From Oligosphaera ethanolica (GTDB lineage: Bacteria; Verrucomicrobiota; Lentisphaeria; Oligosphaerales; Oligosphaeraceae): 64,000 bases of DNA. The stretch is taken from NCBI RefSeq assembly GCF_030814695.1, contig NZ_JAUSVL010000001.1, positions 310,001-374,000 of the forward strand. Reading direction: 5' to 3'. The notes beneath the pieces were generated by a model that searched no databases, was not told where the DNA came from, and saw nothing but the letters and a program-made list of their open reading frames with translations. Position numbers and translations under genes: made by a program. This document shows, one piece after another, positions 9,005 through 16,904 of this stretch; position 1 is the stretch's first letter; each line of letters opens with the position of its first letter.

Positions 9005-10927
9005 TTATTCGGCGCTCAGCAACGCCGCTTGGCTCTGTTCCAGCTGCCAGTAGGCGCCACGTAGTGCCAGCAGCTCGCGGCGCGCGCCGCGCTCGACGAT
9101 GCGGCCGCCAGCCATGACCAGAATGACGTCCGCATCTCGGATGGTCGACAGCCGGTGGGCAATGACCAGGCAGGTCCGCCCCTTCATCAAGTGAATCATC
9201 GCCCGCTGCACGCACATTTCCGTCCGGGTGTCCACATTAGAGGTCGCTTCGTCAAGAATCAGCACCGGCGGATCCGCCAGCACTGCCCGGGCGATGGACA
9301 ACAGCTGCCGTTGGCCTTGGCTCAAGTTGCCGCCATTCTCGCTCAGTATGGTGTCGTAGCCCTGCGGCAGGCGGGATATGAAGGCGTCGGCTCCGGCTGT
9401 GCGTGCCGCTGCCTCGACCTCGGCGTCGCTGCTTTCCAGACGGCCATAGCGGATGTTATCCCGCACGGTTCCCGAAAACAGCTGTGTATCTTGCAGCACC
9501 ATCGCCATGGCCTGGCGAAGGCACTGCCGCGGAAGCTGGGTAATGGGCACGCCATCAAGACAGATGCGGCCTTGGCGTGGCTCGTAAAAGCGCATCAGCA
9601 GACTGACCACGGTGGTCTTACCAGCACCCGTACTGCCAACGAGAGCTATTTTCTGCCCCGGCTGGACCTGCAGCGTAAAGTCCCGCAGGACGGGCTCGCC
9701 ATCCTTATAGGAAAAACACACATTGTCGAAGCTGAGCTCGCCACGCACGGTCGCCAGCGACTGCACATCAGGCGCATCGGCCGGCTCGGGCTCTTCGTCC
9801 ATCATGGCAAAGACCCGCTCCGCGCCGGCCAGCGCCGACTGAATGTCATTGTACTGATTGGCAATCTCATTCACCGGCCGGGAGAACTGCCGCGTGTACT
9901 GGATGAAGGCCGCAATGACGCCGATGGTGATATCGCCCTGCATGGCCAGCCAGCCGCCGTAACCCGCCAGCAGCGCATAACCGATGTTGTTGAGCAGATT
10001 CATTAGGGGCGGTACGATGCCGGACAATATCCGCGCCCGGATGCCCGTGCGGCGCAACTCCTGATTGAGAATAGCAAAGTCGGCGATGGCCTGTTCCTCG
10101 TGATTGAAGGCCTTGACAGTCTTTTGCGCGCTGATGATTTCTTCAATATGGCCGTTGAGCAGTCCCAACATGGTCTGCTGAGCCAAAAAGTAGGCGCGGA
10201 TGCGCTTGGCGACCAGCTTGGTCAGCAGAAAGCAGAAGGGAACTGTCACCATCGCCGTCAGGGTCAGTCGGCCGCTGAGCAGCAGCATGGACGCCAGCGC
10301 CCCAAACAGCGTGATCACGCTGCCGAAAAAATGCACCACGCCACGAGACAGCACCTGCGCCACTATCTCAATGTCGTTGGTCATGCGGCTGAGTATCTCG
10401 CCGTGCGTCCGGCCGTCAAAAAAGGTCAGTGGCAAGGTCTGCAACTTGGCAAACAGATCCCGGCGCAATTCGCACACGGTGTCTTGCGATATCTTGGCCG
10501 ACAGCCATCCCTGCAAAAAGGACACCACTGTATTGCCCACATAGACCAACAGGAGGAACAGCAACATGCGCCACAGCACGTCCATGTCCACCGGCACCTC
10601 ATTCTTCACCACCTTCAATGCGTCAATGGCCCGCCCCAGAAACAAGGGACTCAGCAAGGACAGGCAAGTGCCGGAAATCACCAGCGCGAACATCACCAGA
10701 AGCCACAGCGTCCGCCCGCGCAACGCCCGCAGCAAACGCAGAAAACTGCCGCGAGCATCCCTGGCGCGGACAACTTGCCGGTGCATGCCATGGTGTCCCC
10801 CCCCGCCCATATGGCGTCCCTGGCGCGACCCGCCGCCCTTGGCATCGGCGGCCATGGTACGTTCCACCAGCGCCTGCCAGCGCGGTGGCAATTGTAGTTC
10901 CAGAGCGGGCTTCTTCGGCTCAGTCAT
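9005..10927 (-). CDS. ABC exporter half-transporter, consensus ATPase site
   Basis: This 640-residue half-transporter has an N-terminal hydrophilic His/Gly-rich stretch, a six-helix ABC transmembrane domain (about 90-380) and a nucleotide-binding domain. Walker A is GSTGAGKTT, the signature is LSQGQRQL and Walker B is VLILDEATSNVD with an intact catalytic glutamate. It overlaps the upstream half-transporter by 8 nt (ATGACTGA), so the two are translationally coupled and almost certainly form a heterodimeric exporter of the TM287/288-BmrCD type for drugs, lipids or peptides. The substrate is not predictable. Confidence 0.92.
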   Translation of the reverse strand: MTEPKKPALELQLPPRWQALVERTMAADAKGGGSRQGRHMGGGGHHGMHRQVVRARDARGSFLRLLRALRGRTLWLLVMFALVISGTCLSLLSPLFLGRAIDALKVVKNEVPVDMDVLWRMLLFLLLVYVGNTVVSFLQGWLSAKISQDTVCELRRDLFAKLQTLPLTFFDGRTHGEILSRMTNDIEIVAQVLSRGVVHFFGSVITLFGALASMLLLSGRLTLTAMVTVPFCFLLTKLVAKRIRAYFLAQQTMLGLLNGHIEEIISAQKTVKAFNHEEQAIADFAILNQELRRTGIRARILSGIVPPLMNLLNNIGYALLAGYGGWLAMQGDITIGVIAAFIQYTRQFSRPVNEIANQYNDIQSALAGAERVFAMMDEEPEPADAPDVQSLATVRGELSFDNVCFSYKDGEPVLRDFTLQVQPGQKIALVGSTGAGKTTVVSLLMRFYEPRQGRICLDGVPITQLPRQCLRQAMAMVLQDTQLFSGTVRDNIRYGRLESSDAEVEAAARTAGADAFISRLPQGYDTILSENGGNLSQGQRQLLSIARAVLADPPVLILDEATSNVDTRTEMCVQRAMIHLMKGRTCLVIAHRLSTIRDADVILVMAGGRIVERGARRELLALRGAYWQLEQSQAALLSAE

Positions 10928-12698
10928 GGTTCAGCCCCCCGTTCTGGCCCTTCGCCGACAAGTCCTCGCCCGTCTGTGACTCGACAATTTCCTGGTAAAC
11001 CCGGCAGGACCGCAGCAGGTCGGCATGCCGTCCCTGACCAACAATGACGCCATCTTGCAACACGACAATCCTATCGGCATTGCACACCGACGATATTCGT
11101 TGGGCGATCTGGAGAATGCTCATGTCGCCGCATGCCTCTTTCATACTCGCATGGAGGCGCCCCTCCGTCTCGCCGTCAATCGCCGACGTACTGTCATCCA
11201 GAATCAGCAGCGACGGCTTCTTCAGCAGGGCCCTGGCAATCGCCAGCCGTTGCTTCTGACCGCCGGAAAGCGTGATGCCCCGCTGCCCAACCAGTGTCTC
11301 ATAGCCGTCCTTGAACGACAGCACAAAGTCATGTACCTGTGCCGCCCGCGCCGCTGCTTCGACCTCGTCCTGTGACGCCGACGCTTCGCCCCAGCGGATA
11401 TTTTCCGCCACCGTGCCGCTGAACAGCACCGATTCCTGCAGCACCATGCTCATCTTGTCCCGCAAATCGCTCAGATGATAGTCGCGCACATCACGGCCAT
11501 CAATGACCACCGCGCCGCCAGTCGCATCGTAGAAACGTGGCAGCAAATGCGCTAGCGTGCTCTTGCCCGACCCCGTGGAGCCCAGCACCGCCACCGTCTC
11601 ACCAGGGCGAATCGCAAAACTCACACCCTGCAAAACCGGCGCGCCAGCCGCGCCCGGATAGCGAAAACTCACGTCGCGGAATTCGACCGCCGCACCGCGA
11701 CAAGCGCCGCGCCCGCCCGCCGCGACGGGCGCGGCGCCCTCGGGATCAACAACGGACGGCTGGGTATCCATCACCGCCGTAATGCGGTCCGCCGAGGCCT
11801 TGGCACGGGAAAAATCCGTCAACACAAACGCCGCGAACATGAACGAGAAGAGAATCTGGGTGATGTAATTGACCATCGCCATCACCTCGCCAACGCTGAG
11901 CTCGCCGCTGCGCACCGTCCAGCCGCCGGTATAGAGCACCGCCAGAATGCCCATGTTCATGATCAGCATGGTCAGAGGCATCATCCCGGACATAAAACGC
12001 GCTGTCCGCAGATGCTGGGCTGACAGGCCGCGGTTTTCCCGCTCGAAGCGCTTCTTTTCGTAGTCGCTGCGACCATAGGCCTTCACAACCCGAATGCCGG
12101 CGAGATTTTCCTGCAAAGCAGCGTTTAGGCGGTCGACCTTCTCCTGGATCAGGCTGAACATCGGCCGGCTGTAGCGATAGGTCAGCAGGCTCATGAAGAG
12201 AATTGGCGGCACCAGCAGCAGCAGAATGCCCGCCAGGCGAATGTCGATGAGCAGTGCCATCACCACGCCGCCCAGGCACATCAGCGGTTGCCGCACCAGC
12301 ATCCGCAGACTCATCACCAGCATATGCTGCACCTGGCCGACGTCCTGCGTCAGACGCGTGATCAGCGACGCCGTCGTGAAACGGTCAGTCTCCGCAAAAG
12401 ATAACGACATGACCTTGCGAAACAGCGCCTGGCGCAGATCAGCGCCGAAATTCTGCCCAGCCAAACTGGAAAAGTAGGTGCAGCCGGCGCCGCCGATCAC
12501 GGCTAACGCCGACGTGCCCAGCATGAGCAGGCAGGTCACCCAGATCAATCGGAGGTCGCCCTTGCCCACGCCGTCGTCAATAATCCGCGCCATAAAACGC
12601 GGCTGGAGCAACTCCAGGGCGACCTCAATAATCATGAATATGGGCGCCATGGCAATCTGCCGGCGATAGGGCGCCATGTATCGTAACAACTTTTTCAC
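10920..12698 (-). CDS. ABC exporter half-transporter, degenerate ATPase site
   Basis: This 592-residue partner of the downstream half-transporter starts at GTG (12696-12698) with MKKLLRYMAPYRRQ. The transmembrane domain covers about 15-310. Walker A is GSTGSGKST, the signature is LSGGQKQRL and Walker B reads LLILDDSTSAID, so the usual catalytic glutamate is an aspartate. One degenerate and one consensus site in two co-translated subunits is the pattern of asymmetric heterodimeric exporters. The genes for the pair follow the FAD oxidoreductase by about 106 nt on the same strand, so co-transcription is possible. An alternative ATG lies seven codons in. Confidence 0.92.
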   Translation of the reverse strand: MKKLLRYMAPYRRQIAMAPIFMIIEVALELLQPRFMARIIDDGVGKGDLRLIWVTCLLMLGTSALAVIGGAGCTYFSSLAGQNFGADLRQALFRKVMSLSFAETDRFTTASLITRLTQDVGQVQHMLVMSLRMLVRQPLMCLGGVVMALLIDIRLAGILLLLVPPILFMSLLTYRYSRPMFSLIQEKVDRLNAALQENLAGIRVVKAYGRSDYEKKRFERENRGLSAQHLRTARFMSGMMPLTMLIMNMGILAVLYTGGWTVRSGELSVGEVMAMVNYITQILFSFMFAAFVLTDFSRAKASADRITAVMDTQPSVVDPEGAAPVAAGGRGACRGAAVEFRDVSFRYPGAAGAPVLQGVSFAIRPGETVAVLGSTGSGKSTLAHLLPRFYDATGGAVVIDGRDVRDYHLSDLRDKMSMVLQESVLFSGTVAENIRWGEASASQDEVEAAARAAQVHDFVLSFKDGYETLVGQRGITLSGGQKQRLAIARALLKKPSLLILDDSTSAIDGETEGRLHASMKEACGDMSILQIAQRISSVCNADRIVVLQDGVIVGQGRHADLLRSCRVYQEIVESQTGEDLSAKGQNGGLNHD

Positions 12699-12804
12699 GC
12701 GGGCTAATTACCTTATCTTTCGTGATCGTAACCGTCCTACTGGCTCCGAGAGCGGGGACTGGCTCCTCGCCGTTGCCCACCAGGCGGCCAGCGCCTCACC
12801 CCCA

Positions 12805-14103
12805 TCAGGCACCCGCGGCTGCCAGCGGCTCCGGCACAATGGCGCCGTGCTCACGCAAAAGCGCCGTGAGCTCGGCAAAAGGCACCTGCGCGGGTGTGCA
12901 GCCGCGCCGCGCCGCCAACGCGGCGGCGGCACCCGCCGCCTGACCCGTCGCCATGCATGGCGCCTGCACCCGCAACGCCGAATTGGCCAGGCGGTCGCTG
13001 CTGAGACAGCGACCGCCAACCAATATGTCGCTGCTCCCAGCCGGTATCAGGGCCCGGAACGGCACCGTCGGCACCACCCCAGGGCGCAGCTGCTCAGGCT
13101 TCACACCGTGGCAATCATGCAGATCGACAGGATAATACGCGTGACAAACTGCGTCTGGCCAGAACATGCCGCGAACATAGTCGTCAACGCCAATGACCAC
13201 CTCACCCTTGACGCGCCAGGTCTCCCGTACAGCCGTCTGCCATTGCATCGCCTTGATGCGCGCATTTTCGCAGCCCGGCATGCTGCGCACGAAACGCAAC
13301 ACCCGCAGCATGCACTGCCGACCGGCAATGTTCGCCTGCGTACGGCCTGCAGCCGTCGAGCTGTCCGCACCCATGATGTGGTTGCCGCAAAGCCGCAGCA
13401 ACTCGCGGAAAGCGATCCCCGGTGTCCCCAAATCCGTCGGTAACAACTGACCAGATGCCACAGCCGCGTTCAGTCGCGCCTGCAACTGCGCGTGGTCCTG
13501 ACCGGCTAGGTCAAAATTCTCCAGGCGGTACCACAGCGTACCGGGCTGCGTACTGTCCTCACGCAAGCGCTCAAGCCCGAGCAGCCCGCAGAGGCTGGCG
13601 TCACCCGTGCAATCAATTAGCTGGCGACAATGCGCCACGCGCTCCTCGCCGGCCGCGCAGCTGCGCAAAGCCCAAAGACCATCGTCCAGCCGCTTCACCC
13701 CGATCGGCACCTCATAATAGCGCAGCTCAACACCGGCGTCCACGCAGGCCTCTTCGGCCAACGCGGCATAGAGCGGCGCGTTGATCGCAATCTGGTGCCG
13801 CCAGTGCTGGCCCAACGGCCAGGTCCAGCCCGCACTGCCCGGATAGACGCTGAAGTCCGGCATGACGTCGCTGTTCATGGCCACCGCCCGCGCAACCAAT
13901 TCCCAGCCGATGCCGGCGATGATCTGTCGCCCCCAAGCATGAAAAATGCCCGGGAAATTCACCCCCCCGGCCGTCATCGTCCCCCCCAGCTGCCCGGCAA
14001 TCTCCAGCAGCGCCGTCCGCGCCCCCGCCCGCGCACTCTGCAAAGCCGCCACTACGCCCGCCGTACCGCCGCCCACCACCACCACGTCGTAACTATCACC
14101 CAT
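12805..14103 (-). CDS. FAD-dependent oxidoreductase (FAD_oxidored family)
   Basis: This 432-residue flavoprotein has the dinucleotide-binding motif VVVVGGGTAGVVAA at the N-terminus and the C-terminal FAD-contacting segment ILVGGRCLSSDRLANSALRV followed by an Ala-rich helix. This arrangement is typical of the FAD_oxidored family, abundant in PVC bacteria and often near sulfatases and glycosidases; the substrates are mostly unknown. The start is set at the ATG at 14103, preceded by AGAGG at 6 nt. A TTG two codons upstream is less likely. No signal peptide is evident, so a cytoplasmic location is inferred. A second flavin cofactor motif is not visible. Confidence 0.85.
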   Translation of the reverse strand: MGDSYDVVVVGGGTAGVVAALQSARAGARTALLEIAGQLGGTMTAGGVNFPGIFHAWGRQIIAGIGWELVARAVAMNSDVMPDFSVYPGSAGWTWPLGQHWRHQIAINAPLYAALAEEACVDAGVELRYYEVPIGVKRLDDGLWALRSCAAGEERVAHCRQLIDCTGDASLCGLLGLERLREDSTQPGTLWYRLENFDLAGQDHAQLQARLNAAVASGQLLPTDLGTPGIAFRELLRLCGNHIMGADSSTAAGRTQANIAGRQCMLRVLRFVRSMPGCENARIKAMQWQTAVRETWRVKGEVVIGVDDYVRGMFWPDAVCHAYYPVDLHDCHGVKPEQLRPGVVPTVPFRALIPAGSSDILVGGRCLSSDRLANSALRVQAPCMATGQAAGAAAALAARRGCTPAQVPFAELTALLREHGAIVPEPLAAAGA

Positions 14104-14775
14104 TGACAACCTCTGTGTTCATTCCTTATATATGACTGCGGCCCATTACCTGCATCACCGTGTGACCCATGCAGTATAATCTGCGAAAAACACACGGCAA
14201 GAATATCCCCGACACCACAGACCTTTTCTATAATCGGTCAGTAACCACTCCGGTGTTTTTCCCACCGGGGTGGTCGCTGACCGATTACGTCTCGCGGTCG
14301 TGGAGTGGGCGTCTCGCCCACTCCGACAAGACGGCTCATTAAACCGTCCTCGTCATCCACGCCGACCGTACCCGGCCCGTCTCCCAGCCGTGGTACGGGC
14401 CTTCAGCCCGCGCCAGCCCGCGCCGTCGCCAGAGGCCAGCAAGCGTCCACGCGCGCGCCCGGCATCCCAGGTCGCGCCGTCGGCACCCAAATGCCGCCGG
14501 GACGGCGGCGCTGATCCCAGGTGTCCCAGACGTCGGCCAATCAGTCCACTGAGTCCAATGCGTCATTCCCCACGGTCCAATCCATGGGATCATGCCTCAT
14601 GAGTCAGTGAGTCCTCGCCCCAGCGCAGTGCCAACCGGTCCCCACGGTCCAAGACGTCCCCTGGGACCCAGGTGCCCCAGACGTCGGTCAATCAGCCCAC
14701 TGAGTCCAAAGCGTCATTCCCCACAGTCCCAGGCGTCCACTGAAAACGGCCGGTATCCATGACTGCGGCATGACC
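14104..14775. repeat. Repeat-filled intergenic region: degenerate hairpin plus GTCC-rich element (copy A)
   Basis: An imperfect hairpin (14231-14287, tip TAATCGGTCAGT) is a variant of the 4737 palindrome. It is followed by a GTCC/CCCAG-rich element containing two ~100-bp internal copies (about 14513-14600 and 14660-14745). The element ends near 14751-14770 with GGCCGGTATCCATGACTGC, a decayed version of the inverted terminus seen at 26290 and 32889. The same interior is found, inverted, at 25912-26313 and, in direct orientation, at 32645-32912. No coding region is supported. Confidence 0.75.
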
Positions 14776-14862
14776 CGAAGACGACGTCGCCCCACCCAGC
14801 CACGGCAGGACAGTCAAAGACAATAAAAAACACGTCTTGGCAAGAAAAATCACCAGAGACGT

Positions 14863-14890
14863 TTGCACAACCCCCTTTTTCCCGTATCTT
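14863..14890 (+). promoter_or_regulatory. Promoter of the mra/dcw operon
   Basis: TTGCAC (14863-14868) and TATCTT (14885-14890) are separated by 16 nt, immediately before the MraZ-type repeats. This is a motif match, supported by its position. Confidence 0.6.
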
Positions 14891-14940
14891 AGGGAAAGAT
14901 AGGGGATTTTAGGTGGCTTTAGTAAGATTTAGGGATTTTT
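14891..14940 (+). promoter_or_regulatory. Putative MraZ operator: five 10-bp direct repeats
   Basis: Five units in exact 10-bp register start at 14891, 14901, 14911, 14921 and 14931 (agggaaagat, aggggatttt, aggtggcttt, agtaagattt, agggattttt). Known MraZ proteins bind short G-rich direct repeats spaced by one helical turn in their own leader. The location just after the -10 box and 20 nt before mraZ fits autoregulation. Confidence 0.75.
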
Positions 14941-14959
14941 AACAGGGCCCAGCCCGATC

Positions 14960-15445
14960 ATGACAGAGTTTGCCCCCACATTTGAGCGCTCCTTTCTTGG
15001 CGAGGCCCCTTGCGCGGTCGACGCCCAGCGCCGTGTGGCCATGCCCAAAAACTGGCGCCTCGCTTCCGATACCGAAGACACGCATTTCTTCCTCATTCCC
15101 GGCCCGCAACGGACCATTCAACTTGTAACCAGTGAGCACTTCCAGCGCCTGATGATTCGCGCCCGCGCCGTCGCCATCAGCGACCCGGAAGAATCCAACC
15201 GCATTTCCGGCCTGGCTTCCCATGCCCAGGAAATCATCCCTGACAAGCACGGCCGTTTCGCCATCAGCCCGGTGCTCTTTCAATACGCCGGCCTCAAAGA
15301 CAAGGCCGTCATGGTTGGAGCGCTGACTTTCGGCCGCATCATGACCCCCGAAACCTGGGACCTCATCAAGCCACCCATGGACGACTGCCTCAAAGGCCTG
15401 GCCATCATCGAAAAAAGTCTCGCCCCAACCAACACACTGCTCTGA
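14960..15445 (+). CDS. mraZ: Transcriptional regulator MraZ
   Basis: This 161-residue protein contains two AbrB-like (SpoVT-AbrB) beta folds. The N-terminal half has the segment CAVDAQRRVAMPKNWR and the C-terminal half the equivalent IIPDKHGRFAISP. MraZ forms oligomeric rings that bind direct repeats upstream of the division/cell-wall cluster and usually represses it. It is the first gene of an operon with rsmH, which begins 9 nt after its stop. Five 10-bp repeats in the leader are the probable target. The length is slightly above the usual 140-150 residues because of the linker between the two repeats. The ribosome-binding site is weak (CAGGG, distant). Confidence 0.93.
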   Translation: MTEFAPTFERSFLGEAPCAVDAQRRVAMPKNWRLASDTEDTHFFLIPGPQRTIQLVTSEHFQRLMIRARAVAISDPEESNRISGLASHAQEIIPDKHGRFAISPVLFQYAGLKDKAVMVGALTFGRIMTPETWDLIKPPMDDCLKGLAIIEKSLAPTNTLL

Positions 15446-15454
15446 CACCACTGC

Positions 15455-16435
15455 ATGACCACACAATCTGACAACAGCTTCAAACACCAGAGCGTCCTCC
15501 TCGCGGAGGTCGTCGCCAGCCTGGCCGTCACCAACGGCCAGCGCTTCATCGACGGCACGCTCGGCGCTGCCGGTCATGCGTCGGCTCTCTTGACAGAACT
15601 GCCTCTTTGTCATCTCATCGGTATTGATCGCGACCCGCGCGCCATCCAGGCCGCCCGCCAGCGCCTTGCGCCCTTCGCCGAACGCGCCCACTGCGTACAA
15701 GGCCGCTATTCAGATATGGCCACCATCGCTGCCGAACTCGGCTGGGGCAGCATCGACGGCGTGCTCCTGGACATCGGCGTCTCGTCACCGCAAATTGACG
15801 ATCCGCAGCGTGGCTTCTCTTTCCGCTTCGCGGGCCCGCTCGACATGCGCATGAATCCCGACGACCCAGTCAGCGCCGCCACCATCCTCAACGAATACTC
15901 CGAAGCAGAACTCGCGGACATCTTCTACCACTACGGCGAAGAGCGCATGGCCCGCCGGGTTGCCCGCGCCGTGGTTGCCCGCCGCGCCGACCAGCCATGG
16001 GAACGCACCGAAGACTTCGCCGAGCTGCTGGAGCGCATCATCGGCCGCGCACATCAGCACGGCCTGCCGCCGGCAACCCGCTGTTTCCAAGCCCTGCGCA
16101 TAGCCGTCAACCACGAGCTAGACGAACTGCGCGACGGCCTCCAGGCCGCGCTATCCCTGCTCCGCCCAGGCGGCCGCCTGGCCGTCATTTCCTTCCACTC
16201 GCTTGAAGACCGCATCGTCAAACACTTCATGCGACACGAAGCCGCGACCTGCATCTGCCCGCCCGGCATGCCAATCTGCGCCTGCAATAAAAAAGCCACC
16301 CTGGCGCTTATCACTAAAAAACCCATCACCGCGGCGGCCGCCGAACTGGCGGAAAATCCCCGCGCCGCGTCAGCTAAACTGCGCGTGGCAGAAAAAATTA
16401 CCGAAGCTGCCGTCGCTTCCTCAACCTTCGCATAA
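15455..16435 (+). CDS. rsmH: 16S rRNA (cytosine(1402)-N(4))-methyltransferase RsmH
   Basis: This 326-residue SAM-dependent methyltransferase N4-methylates C1402 in the decoding centre of 16S rRNA. Characteristic segments are HQSVLLAEVV near the N-terminus, the SAM-binding DGTLGAAGHASALL, LLDIGVSSPQIDDPQRGFSF and the C-terminal RPGGRLAVISFHSLEDRIVK. The length and domain order match the family. It lies second in the mraZ operon, with only 9 nt upstream and 10 nt downstream to the next gene. Confidence 0.97.
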   Translation: MTTQSDNSFKHQSVLLAEVVASLAVTNGQRFIDGTLGAAGHASALLTELPLCHLIGIDRDPRAIQAARQRLAPFAERAHCVQGRYSDMATIAAELGWGSIDGVLLDIGVSSPQIDDPQRGFSFRFAGPLDMRMNPDDPVSAATILNEYSEAELADIFYHYGEERMARRVARAVVARRADQPWERTEDFAELLERIIGRAHQHGLPPATRCFQALRIAVNHELDELRDGLQAALSLLRPGGRLAVISFHSLEDRIVKHFMRHEAATCICPPGMPICACNKKATLALITKKPITAAAAELAENPRAASAKLRVAEKITEAAVASSTFA

Positions 16436-16445
16436 GGAACACGCC

Positions 16446-16877
16446 ATGACTAGTTGTGCACTATGGAATGACCGCAGCAAATCAACCCGCTATGACGACA
16501 ACAGCAGCAGCAAGACTGCCACCGCGACCAGCATCGCCGTCGTCATCTTTCTGATCATCGCCGGCACCAGCATGGCCTTGACCTATATACGCCTCCACGT
16601 CGAACAAAACAAGCTTAATGCAGAAATTAATACCATCACCGGCAACATGGCCATCCGCAGCAAAGAAATAGACAATCTGCAGGTGCGGCTTGAACACCTC
16701 AAAGGCCGGGAGGTCATGCGTTTTGCCCCCCGCTTGGGACTCGTGCCGCCCGCGCTTGGACAGGTCACCCGCCTCAGCCAATTCCGCGGCAGCAACCACA
16801 GCGTCGGCAGCGTTGCCAGCGCCACCGCTCTCAACCAGACGAGCAACGGCCAACCCGGCGTCAGCAACATACCCTAA
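16446..16877 (+). CDS. ftsL: FtsL-like small bitopic division protein
   Basis: This 143-residue protein has a short cytoplasmic N-terminus, a single transmembrane helix (about 28-50, ATSIAVVIFLIIAGTSMALT) and a coiled-coil-like segment with regular hydrophobics (about 50-90, NKLNAEINTITG...). It ends in a Ser/Asn-rich tail. Sequence identity in FtsL is always low. The assignment rests on topology, size and its place between rsmH and the FtsI-like transpeptidase, where FtsL would support septal peptidoglycan synthesis with FtsB/FtsQ. The ATG at 16446 follows AAGGAA at 7 nt; the frame is open further upstream but overlaps rsmH. Confidence 0.8.
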   Translation: MTSCALWNDRSKSTRYDDNSSSKTATATSIAVVIFLIIAGTSMALTYIRLHVEQNKLNAEINTITGNMAIRSKEIDNLQVRLEHLKGREVMRFAPRLGLVPPALGQVTRLSQFRGSNHSVGSVASATALNQTSNGQPGVSNIP

Positions 16878-16904
16878 CCACTCTCAAGTCGGACCGGCAC
16901 TGCC

